From positions 14,360,718 through 14,424,717 of the forward strand of contig JAJHZJ010000014.1 of assembly GCA_023548195.1 (NCBI GenBank): a stretch of 64,000 bases of DNA, in the 5' to 3' direction. The stretch comes from Bettongia penicillata ogilbyi. Taxonomy: Eukaryota; Chordata; Mammalia; Diprotodontia; Potoroidae. Below, piece by piece: positions 21,036 through 32,820 of this stretch (positions are counted from its first letter, which is position 1; every line of letters begins with the position of its first letter). A program made the translations under genes and the position numbers. The notes beneath the pieces are model-generated. The model made no database searches, was not told the origin of the DNA, and was given only the letters and a program-made list of their open reading frames with translations.

Positions 21036-21815
21036 TTTACACTTTCCTGACTCACTGCTCCCTCACCACAATTACTTTTTTGAACCTTCTCTAACCTTCT
21101 GAAACTCCCCCTTTCCTCTACCTTCTCAGCTAAGAATTTTTGCTTCATATTTCAACAAAAAGAGATTTATACCACTCCGAAAGACTGCCCTCTTCTCCTT
21201 GGTACCTCATATCAAATAACTTACCTTCTCCCACTTTCTTCTTCATATTATCTCTTGAGGAGAGATGGTCCTTCTTCTTACCAAGGCAAACCCTTCTATG
21301 TGCACAAGGGATCCCATTCCATCTCTTCCAGGAGACATCTCTGTCATCCTCAGTATTTTACTAATCTTCAATCTCTCCCTGTATGCTAGCTGTTTCCTCC
21401 CTGCTGGCAAGCATGTCCATGTTTCCCTCATCCTCAAAAAATTAATTCATCCATCCATCCCTGCTTGCTATTATCCCATATCTCTTCTCCCTATTGTGGA
21501 TAAATATTCATATAATCTTTCATTTCCTCTCTTCTCACTCTCTTCCTAACTCTTTGTAGTTTGACTTCTACCCATCTCATTCAACTGAAACTCATCTTTC
21601 CAAAGTTACCAATAATCTCTTAATTAACACACCTCATGACCTTCTCTCAGTCCTCATACTTCCTGAATTCTCTGCAGTCTCTGACATTGTAAATCACTGA
21701 ATTTTCCATGATAATTTCTTCTCTCATAGTTTTTGTGACACTATACTCATCTCATTCATCTCCCACCTTTCTGACTTACTGGTCAGTCTCCTTTAGAAGG
21801 ATTAGAGAGATGCAA
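21036..21815 (+). mobile_element. L2 LINE, ORF2 reverse transcriptase region
   Basis: Plus-strand L2 text with FLPAGKHVHVSLILKK and YPISLLPIV (21385-21500), matching the conserved FPxxxKxAxVxPxLKK and NYRPISLLP RT motifs of CR1/L2 elements. Then come decayed versions of the SGFRP, LLDLSAAFDTV and SWF segments up to about 21810. Stops and indels throughout. Confidence 0.8.
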
Positions 21816-22002
21816 GACTATTAGATCTTAATTGAGATCACCTCTGCTAACCCCTTGGGAAATTTCTTTCTTTTTCCTTTATGCTATTTCACTTGGTGAT
21901 TTTGGTCCTGGTCCATTTTTTCTTCTCCTCTACTATTTCTTTTTTTAATATATAATTTATTTTTCAGTTCTTAACATTCACTTCAACAAGAATTTGAACT
22001 CA

Positions 22003-22016
22003 AAATTTTCTCCCCA
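22003..22016. repeat. Target-site duplication of nested HAL1 fragment, left
   Basis: AAATTTTCTCCCCA here and at 22570-22583 (14 bp identical). Confidence 0.8.
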
Positions 22017-22569
22017 AGAAGGAGATAAGCAAGGGGGGGGGATGATGGAAGGCAGGACAATGGGAGGAGGGAGCAATTTGAAGTCAACACTCTTGGGGAG
22101 GGACAGGATCAAAAGACAGAATAGAAACAATGGGGGAAGGATAGGATGGAGGGAAATAGTTAGTCTTACACAACACGACTATTATAGAAGTCATTTGCAA
22201 AACTACACAGATAGGGCCTATATTGAATTGCCTGCCTTCCCAAAGGGAATGGGTGGGGAGGGAGGGATGGGGAGAAGTTGAAACTCAAAGTTTTAGGAAC
22301 AGCTGTTGAGTATTGTTCTTGCTACTAGGAAATAAGAAATACAGTTAATGGGGAATAGAAAGTCATCTGACCCTACAGGACAAAAGAGAAGATGGGGACA
22401 AGAGAAGGGAGGGATGATAGAAGAGAGGGAAGATTGGTGATAGGGGAAATTAGAATGCTCGGTGTATTGGGGTGAGGGGAGGGGATAAATGGGGAGAAAA
22501 TTTGGAACCCAAAATTTTGTGAAAATGAATGTAAAAAAAGTTAAATAAATAAATTTTTATTAGAAAAAT
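22017..22569 (+). mobile_element. Young HAL1 3'UTR fragment nested in older HAL1
   Basis: A 5'-truncated insertion containing only 3'UTR of the same young family as copies A and B (GGAGATAAGCAAGGGGGG start; GGAACCCAAAATTTTGTG near the end; A/T-rich tail). Bounded by a 14-bp duplication. Confidence 0.8.
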
Positions 22570-22583
22570 AAATTTTCTCCCCA
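22570..22583. repeat. Target-site duplication of nested HAL1 fragment, right
   Basis: AAATTTTCTCCCCA, partner of 22003-22016. Confidence 0.8.
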
Positions 22584-23291
22584 TCTCTCCCCACTCCCCC
22601 AGAACAGCATGCACCCCTTCCTCCAGTCAGTCCTCCCTTCTATCACCTATCCTTCTTCCATCCCCCTTCCCCTATATTTCCTGTAGGGCAAAATAGATTT
22701 CTATACCATTTCCTGTTTAGCTTAATTTCCAGTTGCATGCTAAAACAATTTTTAGCATTCATTTTTAAAGCTTTGACTTCCATATTCTCTCCCACCCTCC
22801 CCACCTACCCTCATTGCTAAAACAAGTAATTCAATGTAGGTCATATATGTGTAACAATGCAAAGTACTTCCATAATATTTGTGTTGTAAAAGACTAACCA
22901 TATTTCCCTCTGTCCTATCCTGCACTTCATTTATTCCATTCTCTTCCTCGACCTGTCCTCCCACAATCATGTTGCTTCTAATTATCCCTTTCTCCTATTT
23001 GTTGTCCCTTCTATTATCTTCCCTCTCCTATCTCTTTCCCCCTTGTGTTCCACATAGCGTGTACTATTCTCTCCTTAAACAAAATCCCATGAGATTAAGG
23101 CTCAATTATTTCCTTTCATCTCCCTCCTCTTCCCCTCCATTGTAAAAGTTCTTTCTTCCCTCTTTTATGTAAGATGATTTGCTACATTCTGCCTCTCCCT
23201 TTATTACTCCTAGTACATTCCATTTAACAGCAAATTTTATTTTTTGAGGTATTCTCCCTTCATATTCAGTTCACCCTGTACCCTCTGTCTA

Positions 23292-23432
23292 TGTGTGTAT
23301 ATATATATGTGTGTGTGTATACACATGTGTACACGTATACACATGTATATACATATACCCATGTACATATACATACCTACACATATGTAATATATGCATA
23401 CATAACTACCTATACACACCTACATATATATA
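23292..23432. repeat. TG/TA/CATA simple repeat in HAL1 3'UTR
   Basis: 140 bp of mixed GTGTAT, TACACA and ACATAT units at the HAL1 microsatellite site. Confidence 0.9.
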
Positions 23433-23785
23433 TTTCCTCCAATACTTAAAAAGGTCTCATGAGTTACAAATAACATTTTTCTACGTAGGAACGTAAACAG
23501 CTCAATTTTAATGAGTTCCTTAAGGCTTCTCTTTCCTGTTTACTTTTTCATGTTTCTCTTGATTCTTGTATTGGAAAGTCAAATTTTCTATTCAGCTCTG
23601 GTCTTTTCAATAAGAATGTTTGGAAGTCCTCTATTTCATTGAAATTCCATTTTTTTCTCCTGAAGTATTAGATTCAGTTTGCTGGGTAGATGAGTCTTGG
23701 TTTTAATCCTATCTCCTTTGACCTCTGGAATATTATATTCCAAGCCCTTCAATCTCTTAGTGTAGAAGCTACTAAATATTCCTTG

Positions 23786-24749
23786 AATCTGGCAAATGAT
23801 AAATACCTGTCAATGGATCATTTCCTTCATCATAAACTTAGGCAATAGATCATCAATCAGAATGGAAGGAAAATTTCTAATTGGCAATATCTAGAACCAT
23901 AAAAACCCATTGAAAGCCCAAACATAAACCTGTTCTCAGCAATAGTGCTCATTGATGGAAACTTGTTAGAATGCTACCTCTGAAGGGGACACATGACCTC
24001 TGAATGGGCAGAGAACTGACTTCATTAGTAGTAGTCATTAACATTCTTATGGGGACCTTTAGGAATGTAGTTTGGAGGTTTGTTCCTAGAGGATTTAATA
24101 TTTTTCTTATTTAAGTCAACAAACTTTGATCGCATATATTGATGAAGGTAAATCTTATTAGTGTACCATTAGCCTAATAATCATATGTAGCAGCAAATCA
24201 ATTTAGATTTGTACTGTTACAACTAGTGAAACTAATATCTCACACTTTGTCTAGCTTTTGTGTTTTATGTTTATTGTAATCTACATAAAACAAAACATTA
24301 GAAATTCCTTTCTATAATCCAACATTTAATGAACCATGAAATAACTTAGATTAAGAATCTTTTTATGACTCAGATCAAATTAGCCTTGTGTGCTATGAAT
24401 TCTTTGTACTTTGTGTGCTATGAATTCTTTTAAAATTTTTCTGTTATTTACTATTCAAAATTTTGTCTTTTATTTTATTATATTATGTATAATATATGTT
24501 ACGCATATATTGTCTTTATTATATATAAATAATATATGTAAATATACTATTTATAGTTGCTAGGTTCCTACCTTCAGAGCATTGTTAGTAGTCCCTCATT
24601 GTCACTGATCATTTTTACCCATCTCTTAGCTTTATGTATTACTCGAACATACAATGGGCACATACTTCTTTTTACTTTCGCTCACCTAGGGGTCTTATGG
24701 TCTCTGTCATATTTCAGGTCCAGAATTTCCAAAGTTCTTTGTTGTTGTT
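23786..24749. other. Unassigned AT-rich sequence
   Basis: No gene seen. A 25-bp period direct repeat (TTGTGTGCTATGAATTCTTT at 24386 and again at 24411) and an AT-only stretch with self-complementary TATATA runs at 24475-24550. Confidence 0.5.
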
Positions 24750-25310
24750 TTTCCAATTATTTATTTATTTTTAACACTATTTTTTATTAAAAAATTTTAA
24801 GTTCCAAATGCTCTCCCTCCAATTCCTTCCTCAGCTATTGAGAAGGCAAGCAATATGACATTGATTACATATGCAAAGTCATGCAAAACATTTCCATGTT
24901 GCAAAAAAAGTAAGAAAAGTAAAATGGGAAAGTATGCTTTAGTCTGCACTCAGAGTTCATCAGTTCTCTCTCTGGAGATGGATATCATTTTTTATCATAG
25001 ATCCTTTGGAATTGTCTTGGATTATTGCAGCTAAATCTTTCACAGCTGATCCCTGTTATACTAGTGCCATTATTATGTACAATGGCCTCCTGGTTTTGTT
25101 CACTTCACTCTCCATCAGTTCATATAAGTCTTCTTAGGTTTTTCTGAAACCATCCCCCTTGTCATTTCTTACCTATCACAATCATATACAACTTGTTTAA
25201 CTATTGCCCAACTGATGGACATCTGCTCAGTTTCTAATTTTTTGCCACCACCAAAAGAGCTGCTATTAATATTTTTGTACAGATCAGTCCCTTTTCCTTT
25301 CCTCTGAACA
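24750..25310 (-). mobile_element. L1 3'UTR and ORF2 end
   Basis: Reverse strand shows the L1 3' terminus (A/T tail at 24750-24790), the purine-rich 3'UTR, then end-of-ORF2 text (CAACTGATGGACATCTGCTCAG in reverse at 25209-25230). 5'-truncated near 25310. Confidence 0.75.
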
Positions 25311-26404
25311 GAGGTTGTTTTTTGTTTTTGTTTTTTTGCCCAAAGTTCTACATAACCAAGAGCCACAAACACTTTTTTAGTGAAGAAAAATAGAAACTAT
25401 TCACCTCTTTGTGTTATAAGGTTCTTGGAAAGATAAAGCCCAGAATTTAAGAACCTTATTCCTTATAAAACTAAGTACTAATGTTCCACTAACATCTGGT
25501 TTTCCCTGGAGATGTTTATATGCAACTGTTCTATGAAATCAGCCAACCATGAAAACCAATTTTAGTGAAAGAAATGTGTGGAGATGATTTAACTTAATGA
25601 CTTAGTTAAGTTGAATGACTTCCAGTAGCATAGTAATGTGTTTTGAGAAGAAATTTTAAAAAGAGAGAGAAAAGCTTGTCTCTTATCTTGTTCAAATGAT
25701 TTTCCTTTCCTCGGGGGGAGAAAGGGAAGTCTGAGAATCCATCAGAGTTAATACAGGTTACCTATTACTTTATTTCATAATGTTTGGAAAAGAAAATATA
25801 TAGTCAGTAAAATCTGTTTATTTGGCCCTCCTAGGCATTCCATATGCATGGGAGTTAAGATAAGAGGGAAACAAGATCATTAGAGTGTATTTCTGCCAAC
25901 ATGTCTTTCTAGAGGTTTCACTTGTATAACCAGGGTATCCCATGCCTAATGATCCTACTGAAACCAAGTTTTGCTGAAATATTTGAATACAATATACTGT
26001 CTTCTAGAAACTCTTCTATAAAAGAGTGATTCCATTTCATGCAAAAGATAAGAAATTTACTCTTACTACATAATTCAGATAGAATAAGTCAATGAGAAAT
26101 ATTTCCTTGTTATGTTAAGAATACCACTAACACTGAATTTCTCTGTGAATGGAGAAAGAGTTGTATATATGTCCTCTATTGGTTCATGACATGACAGTCA
26201 TGACTTAGTTCATCTTGGAGAGAAGCGTGAGTAAAACAAGAGAAAGAAAGCAAGGTTTGTTGTCTTATAGTCAGTTATAGTGGTAGCCAAGAAGATTTCT
26301 CTGTTGCACACCATCTACCATGGAAAGAAAGCCCTTTTCTGTCAAATTATTTTTTTAGAAACTGACTGATTTTGAGATTTCAGTTCCATTCAATTTGACA
26401 TAAA
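25311..26404. other. Unassigned sequence
   Basis: No gene or repeat family recognised; short frames only. Confidence 0.5.
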
Positions 26405-26480
26405 TTGCAAGTACCCACTATTTACGAGGCACTGTGTTATATGTTGGGGGTACAAAGATGAAATAGAAGATGTTTGTCAA
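26405..26480 (-). mobile_element. L2/MIR 3'-end fragment
   Basis: Reverse-complement terminus: CACTATTTACGAGGCACTGT followed by GGGGGTACAAAGATG. Confidence 0.55.
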
Positions 26481-26639
26481 ATGGCATGATGGGAAAATAT
26501 GACATACATAGTTAAGTCCAATACAGTTAGAGTAGAATGTGATGGATTTGCTGCAAGATGACAAAACAATAAGAAGTGAAAGGAGTGAGCTCTGATCGTA
26601 TCCTCTCAATGAATTGGAAACATCAACTTATGGGGAGGG

Positions 26640-26705
26640 GTGAGAGAAAAAGAAGAAGAAAGTGAGGAAGAGGAGAGGAAGTGGAAGAGGAGGAGAGAGT
26701 GAGAG

Positions 26706-26763
<58 letters not shown>

Positions 26764-26810
26764 TGGAGAGAAGGATGGAGAGTGGAAAGGAGAGAGAGAG
26801 ATTGACTTAG
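26640..26810. repeat. GA-rich tract with (GA)n core
   Basis: Almost pure purine over 170 bp, with about 25 GA units at 26709-26758. Confidence 0.95.
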
Positions 26811-26984
26811 TAAATCCTGGAGAGTCCTGGGCCATCTTGCCTCTCCATATCCTATGGTAGAATCAGTGGAGACTTTCGCTTCTCCCTGATACCACTAAAA
26901 TCAGTGTCTTGCCAGGGACCAAAGGGCATGTGACTCCCACCTGCTTACCTTTCCACAAACAAGACATTATCTTTTGGTTCTGGG

Positions 26985-27312
26985 CATTTTTTCTGTTCCT
27001 ATGTTACATCCCCCATGCCTGGAATGCTCTCCCTCCTCATCTCTGCCTCTGGCTTCCTTAGTCTCCTTCAAGTTTCAACTAAATTGATCTTCAACAGGAA
27101 GCCTTTCCTCATCCCTCTTAATTTCTAGTCCCTTCGTTCAGTTGATTATTCTATTTGTCCTCTATATAGTTTGTTGGTGCATATTTATTGTGTGTGCCAC
27201 CCCCCATTAGATTATGAGCTCCTTGAGGGTAAGGACTGTCTTTTACCTCTTTTACACCCCTAGTACAGTACCTGGTACATAGGTGCTCAATAAATATTAA
27301 TTGATTGACTCC
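26985..27312 (+). mobile_element. L2 3' end
   Basis: Classic plus-strand L2 terminus: CCTGGAATGCTCTCCCTCC, GAAGCCTTTCCTCATCC, TTATGAGCTCCTTGAGGG, then ACATAGGTGCTCAATAAATA at 27280-27299. Confidence 0.9.
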
Positions 27313-27589
27313 TCCCATGACCAACTAGACTATGAGTAGTGGTGCCAGGCACCACCTATAGCCAATTCTAAACCTAACCAAATTCTTCCTTCTGAGGTAC
27401 AGCCCTGTTCTAGCTCATAGTAACATATTTGAGCTAGGCCTGCTCCTTTTACCTTTCCCTATTCTGAAACAGAGAAATTAATAGTGAATTTTTAAAAATG
27501 TAACATAGTAAGTATCTTACATAATATAAAACACTCAACACTTAAAATTCTTCTATAAATTCAAGTCAAATTACCAGGTGAACAGGCAT

Positions 27590-27660
27590 TTAATTATCAT
27601 TTACTGTGTGCCAGGCACTGTGGGTAAGGCTATAGATACAAATAGCAGCAAAAAAAAAAA
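27590..27660 (-). mobile_element. L2/MIR 3'-end fragment
   Basis: Reverse terminus TACTGTGTGCCAGGCACTGT, then an A12 run. Confidence 0.55.
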
Positions 27661-28871
27661 ATACAGTCTTTTCCTTCAAAAAAAACTGAAAAGCAAGAGG
27701 AAGGAAGAGAAAGTACCCATAAGTATCAGGTGAAGAGGGAGGCAGAGTCAAGACTGAGTGAAACTAAACATTTTCATCTAGTTCATCCAGCACATCTCTT
27801 CAACAAAGGTCTAGAAAAGATACCAGATGGAAATCTAATAGAAAACACCAACAAAAAGTCACAATGAGTTATTTTTGCAGCACAGAATAATTTAGGGAGA
27901 CAGAGAGTCTGCAAATTGCTGATGGGGTCTGACCGGAAGCACACACACACATCAGAAGAACATTATGATGCCCAGAGACTGAAAGAGGGATGATATAAAG
28001 CACCAGAGCAGGAAACACAAGGCAGAAAGAGATCCCAGGTATGGGTGCCATCTTGTAGGTCTGTTTCCCACTATCCAGTTATAGATTTCAACTCAGGGAC
28101 AAAGAGAAATAGTTATGGTTATAGATCCTAGTTATTCAGGGAACATGTTCCAGAAACAAACAATACCTGTGTAACTTTGATTCTAGGACCAGAGGCATAC
28201 TCAGTTCTAGACTTTAGGCCAGCATGTAGATTTGAAGTTGAATAATAAGAGTAGTAGTTCCAGACCAAAAGGGAGCCTGAACCTACAGAGTCTCTCAAAG
28301 GGCTAATAGTGACTGAGTTGAACAGTAGTCTACTGAAAGTTCCAACCAAGGACAAGCTGACAGACCCAAATCTGGAACAAGAACTCGAAGATCTCAGACT
28401 AGGAGGGAAATTAATAGATCCTTTTCTGGATCACATTGGGAACACTGAAAGCTTGCAAGCCCCAAGCCTAAGCTATGAAAATAGCAGAAGGATATAAGAA
28501 GACAGAAGGTCAAGTCAGACATCTAACACCAACCCTACCCCAAAAGTGTGAAAAGTCCAACACTAACATGAAGTCCAATGTCAAGAAATAAACTAAAAGA
28601 CTGAGAAATACAAAAAAGAATCTCAATAGAAATAGCCATTATGGAGACAGGGAAGCTAAAGACACAAACCAGAAGATAATGATTTAAAAACATCTACAAG
28701 CAAAGTCTCCAAGAAAAATAGAGCTTAGATACGAGTTGAATAAGAGTTTCTAGAAGAATTAAAGCAGTAGTTTTTAAAAAGAGCTAAAATTATTTTAAAA
28801 ACTAATGAAGTGAGAGTTTTAGGGGAAAAGATATGAAGTGAAAGTTAACATCTTGAAAAAAGAGACAAAAT

Positions 28872-29409
28872 TTTTTTTAAATTTATTTTAATTTTTATGT
28901 TTCCATGAACACAGCAGAACACAAACAGAGAATTCTTTTCTTGCTTCCTTGTAAGTTTCCACAAACAGAGAATTCTTTTCTTGCTTCCTTGTAAGTTTCC
29001 TTTTGTTCTCTGCTGTGGACTTTTTATTTTTTCTCCCTGTCCACCTTGAGAAGGCTACAATTAAATATGGACATTCACACACACATATACACATACCTAC
29101 ATACACACATATACATATTGTACATACTTCTAGTTAGGAAGGAGGTAGATAACATCTTCATCTGTAAGTCCAAGTCTTTCCAAGTTTTTCTGTTATCAAC
29201 CAACTCATCATATTTTTTATAGTGCAGTGGTGTTCCATCACAATCATATACCACAACTTGTTTGTTTCAATTTCAATTTCAAGAATGTTTCAATTCATTC
29301 CCAAATTGAAAGATATCTCTTATTTTAATCAGGGAGGTGTAAGATGATATCTCAAAGTTGTTTTAATTTGCATTTTTCTCAATTTAGAATTGAGCATTTT
29401 TTTCATATG
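28872..29409 (-). mobile_element. L1 3' fragment inserted in ORF1 of the L1 above
   Basis: Reverse strand 3' tail at 28872-28895, 3'UTR, then end-of-ORF2 text to 29409. It separates two halves of ORF1 of the plus-strand L1, so it inserted later. No clean target duplication seen. Confidence 0.65.
28921..29000. repeat. Perfect 40-bp tandem duplication
   Basis: 28921-28960 and 28961-29000 are identical 40-mers starting ACAAACAGAGAATTC. A fresh duplication inside old sequence. Confidence 0.95.
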
Positions 29410-30639
29410 ACTGCCAGACACTTCCAGAAAGATGAAAATTAAAACTCTTGGAAATAATATAGCCAGAAGAACCTAGGTTGAAGAAAAATAATAGAAGCAC
29501 CAGGAAAAGAATTGAAATATTGAGGACCTACATCCAGGATCACACAAGATTTGGGAGTCATTATATATGGAAGGAATATCTTTGAATATAATATTCCAGA
29601 AGGCAAGGAATACAGGCTTATAATCTATGACCTACTCAGCAAAGTGAATATAATTCTATTGGGGAAAAATGGACCTGTAACAAAAATGAGGAATTCCAAG
29701 CATTTCTAATGAAAAGACCAGAGCTGAATGGGAAATTTGATATAAAATGTAGAAGTAAAGAGAAGCATATAAAAGTAAACATGAGAGAGCAATCATAAAG
29801 AATTAAACAAAGTTAAACCATATATATTCCCATATGTGGAGATGATACATGTAGCTCCTCAAAACTCTATCATCTTGAGATTTCAAAGAAGGGAATCTAA
29901 TTAGAATGAGGGTCTGAGAATGACTCTCTTATGTTAGGATGCTATCAAAAAAAGATTGGAATGGATGGTGAAGAGGAACACGCTGACAGAAGCAGAAAGA
30001 ATGGGGGAATTCATTTCACGTAATTGAAGAGTACAAAAAGAAGTTTAAACAACCAAGAGGGGGAGCAAGTTACACACTCACTCTTTCCTGCACTGAGTAG
30101 AGATGGGAAGAACACACATGCACACATAGTTGGGTACAGAAATACAACTCATCAACAAGGAAATACAAGGGAATGAGGCTAAGGGAAAAAGGGAAAAGAA
30201 TAGGAGGGAGGCTACACTAAGGGAGGCATTAATCAGGAGCAAAATAGACTCTTACAGACGTTGCAGAAAAAAAGAGAAGGAAAAGTATAAGAGAATACAA
30301 TTGAAGGAAATACAGTTAGCAATCATAACTACAAATCAGAATGGGATGAATTCACTCATGCAACAGAAGAAGATAGCAGAATGGATAAGAAACAATACAA
30401 TAATACATTGTTTGCAAGAAACACACTTGAAATAGAAAGATGAACACAGAGTAAAAATTAGGACAGGAGCAAGATCTCTGATGCTACAATTGAAGTGAAA
30501 AAAAAGGAAGAGGTAGCAACTATGATCTCAGACAAAGAGATAGTGAAATAGGCTAAGTTAATAGAGATAAACATGGAAACTACCTTTTAAAAAAAGATAT
30601 CATAAATAATGAATTAATGTCAATGACATAAAACCATAG

Positions 30640-31830
30640 CATCTAAGTTCTTTTTTATAGTTTTATTCATTTATTTAGTAAATTTTTTCCAATTACATGT
30701 AAAAACAATTTTTAGCATTCATTTTTAAAAATTTGAGTTCCAAATTCTCTCCCTTCCTCTCTCCCCACCCCTCACTGATAAGACAAACAATTCAATATAG
30801 GTTATACATGTGTAGTCATGCAAAACATTTCCATATGAGTCATGTTGTGAAAGGAAACAAACCAAAGAAAGAAAAAGAATTGAAGAAAAGTAAACTTTAA
30901 AAAAACAATGCTTTAATTTATTTTCAAACACCATCAGTTCTTTGTCTGGGGATGGATAGTGCTTTTTCATCACAAATCTCTATGAGTTATCTTGGATCAT
31001 TATATTGCTGAGATTAACTAAGTTGTTCACAGCTGATCATCTAATAATATTGCTGTTACTTTGAACACAGTACATTTCACTTTGCATCAGCTCATGCAAG
31101 TCTTTCTAGATTTTTCTGAGAGCATCCTGCTCATCACTTCTTATAGCACAATAGTTTTCCATCACAATCACATACCACAATTTGTTCAGTCTTTCCCCCA
31201 AAATTGATGGGTCTCCCCTCAGTTTCCACTTCCTTGCCACAAGAAGAGAGCTGCTATAAATATTTTTGTACATATAGGTCCTTTCCTTTTTTTTTTAATC
31301 TCTTTTTGGATATAGACCTAGAAATGGTATTGCTAGCTTTTGCTATGGTATACATATGCCCTTTGGGTATAGTGCCAAATTGTTCTAAAGAATGATTGAA
31401 TAAGATCACAACTCTACCAATAGTGCATTAATGTTTCATTTTTCCCATATCCCCTCCAATATTTGTCATTTTCTTTTTCTGTCCTATTAGACAGCCTAAC
31501 AGTTATGAAGTAGTACCTCAGAATTGTTTTAACTTGCACTTCTCTAATCAATAGTAATTTAGAGCATTTTTTCATATGACTATAAATAACTTTGATTAGT
31601 TCATCTGAAAACTGTTTATATTATTGATCATTTATCAATTGGGGAATTCCTCTTATTTTTATAAATTTGATGCTGTTGCTCTCTGTATATTGGAGAAATG
31701 AGGCCTTTATCTGAGAAAATTGATTCAAAACTTTTTCACAGTTATGATGGCTAAATGTATTTCTCTACATTCTAATCCCCCCATTTACTCAAAATTCTCT
31801 CAATCTCTCCTCTCACCTCATCCCTCCTCA
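30640..31830 (-). mobile_element. L1 3'UTR and ORF2 C-terminal region
   Basis: Reverse strand: 3' tail at 30640-30690, then 3'UTR, then a long reverse ORF2 C-terminal region up to about 31830 (the CCAAATTGTTCTAAAGAATG and CACTTCTCTAATCAATAGTA blocks). 5'-truncated where it meets an opposed L1. Confidence 0.8.
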
Positions 31831-31834
31831 AAAC

Positions 31835-32565
31835 AGCTTTGTTTCTCTTACCAGTTCTTTTTATGATACAAATAGAGTACTGATACCTAAACTTGGAAGA
31901 ATGTGAACAAAGAAAGAAAATTATAGACCAATTTCCTTAGTGAATATGGATGCATAAATTTTAAATAAACTATTAACCAAAAGATTACAGCAATTTATCA
32001 TGAGAATAATACACTTTAATCAGGTAGCATTTATATCAGGAGTGTAGGGTTTGTTCAATGGTAGGAAACTATTAGCATAATTGATCATATCAACAACAAA
32101 ACTAACAGAAACCATATGATTATCTCAGTAGGTGCAGAAAATGCTTTTGACAAAATACAACACCCATTCCTTTTAAAAACACTAGAGAGCACAGGAATAA
32201 ATGGAGCCTTCCATAAAATCATAAGTAGCATCTTCTTAAAACCATCAGCATGCATTATATGTAATGGGGATAAGCTAGATGCATTCCAATAAGATCAGTG
32301 TTGAAACAAGGATGTTCATTATTACCACTGTTATTCAGTATGATATTAGAAATCTTAGCTTTAGCAATAAGAAGAAAAAGAAATAAAAGGAATTAGAATA
32401 GGCAAGGAAGAAAGTAAGTTATCACTCTCTGTAGATGATATGATGATATACTTAGAGAATCAAGTCAAAATCTACTTGAAATATTTAATAAACAATGTTA
32501 ACAAAGTTGCAAGATATAAAATAAACCCGCACAAATCATCAGTATTTCTATATGTTACTAAGAAA
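31835..32565 (+). mobile_element. L1 ORF2 reverse transcriptase fragment
   Basis: Plus strand text through the RT: FISLVNMDA-like at 31935, the AFDKIQHPFLLK region at 32140-32180, and the active-site DDMM at about 32433-32444. It then continues to KINPHKSSVFLYVT near 32560, where it stops. Both ends truncated. Confidence 0.8.
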
Positions 32566-32820
32566 GCCTTTTGTGCAGCTGTTTTCAGAGATACTTCTAG
32601 GGACTTGTAAATTTTGAGTTCTCCTAAGAAGGTATGATCAAAAGAGAAGTGTTTACTCCCGCCCTGGCCTGTGTCCTGATCTGTGAATGACCACTCTGTT
32701 ATTCTGTGTGTTCTGCAGCTCCAGAATTTGTTTAGAGTCATTTTTAATATATATTTGCAGAGGTTTGGGGGGAAAGCTTAAGTAGGTCCCTGCTTTTCCT
32801 CTGCCATCTTGGCTCTATCC
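32566..32820 (-). mobile_element. HAL1/L1 5'-end fragment (5'UTR only)
   Basis: Minus strand begins at about 32815 with GAGCCAAGATGGCAGAGG and runs 250 bp through ATGACTCTAAACAAATTCTGG, the same 5'UTR text seen at 2044-2160, 48411-48668 and near 57400-57560. No body attached. Confidence 0.7.

Larger units (their letters stand above)
21935..23785 (-). mobile_element. Old HAL1-like element, 5'-truncated, split by a younger insertion
   Basis: Minus strand: 3' terminus at 21935-22016, body resuming at 22570 through the 3'UTR, then the last 90 or so codons of ORF1 (23500-23782), where it is truncated. ORF1 C-terminal text is recognisable in reverse (KRPELNRKFDF-like, ITQDL equivalent lost). The interruption is the plus-strand fragment at 22017-22569. 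Confidence 0.75.
27730..30610 (+). mobile_element. Old L1 with 5'UTR, ORF1 and start of ORF2
   Basis: Plus strand, 3'-incomplete. Decayed 5' start near 27735-27755 (GGAGGCAGAGTCAAGA), 5'UTR, ORF1 N-terminal half (about 28560-28870), interruption by a reverse L1 piece, ORF1 C-terminal half (29410-29760), an inter-ORF spacer of about 500 bp, then the start of ORF2 (30290-30600). The ORF2 part has endonuclease motifs N-x-NG (residues around 30335) and CLQETH with the metal-binding Glu (30413-30430). This shows the canonical ORF1-spacer-ORF2 order for comparison with HAL1. Confidence 0.75.

Noticed and set aside
23237..23496. Cys/Tyr-rich short frames
   Set aside because: Translated microsatellite.
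24475..24550. AT-rich palindrome as an origin or MITE
   Set aside because: Low-complexity TA text without terminal repeats or target duplication.
26623..26835. Ser/Leu-rich 70-codon frame
   Set aside because: Translated GA repeat.
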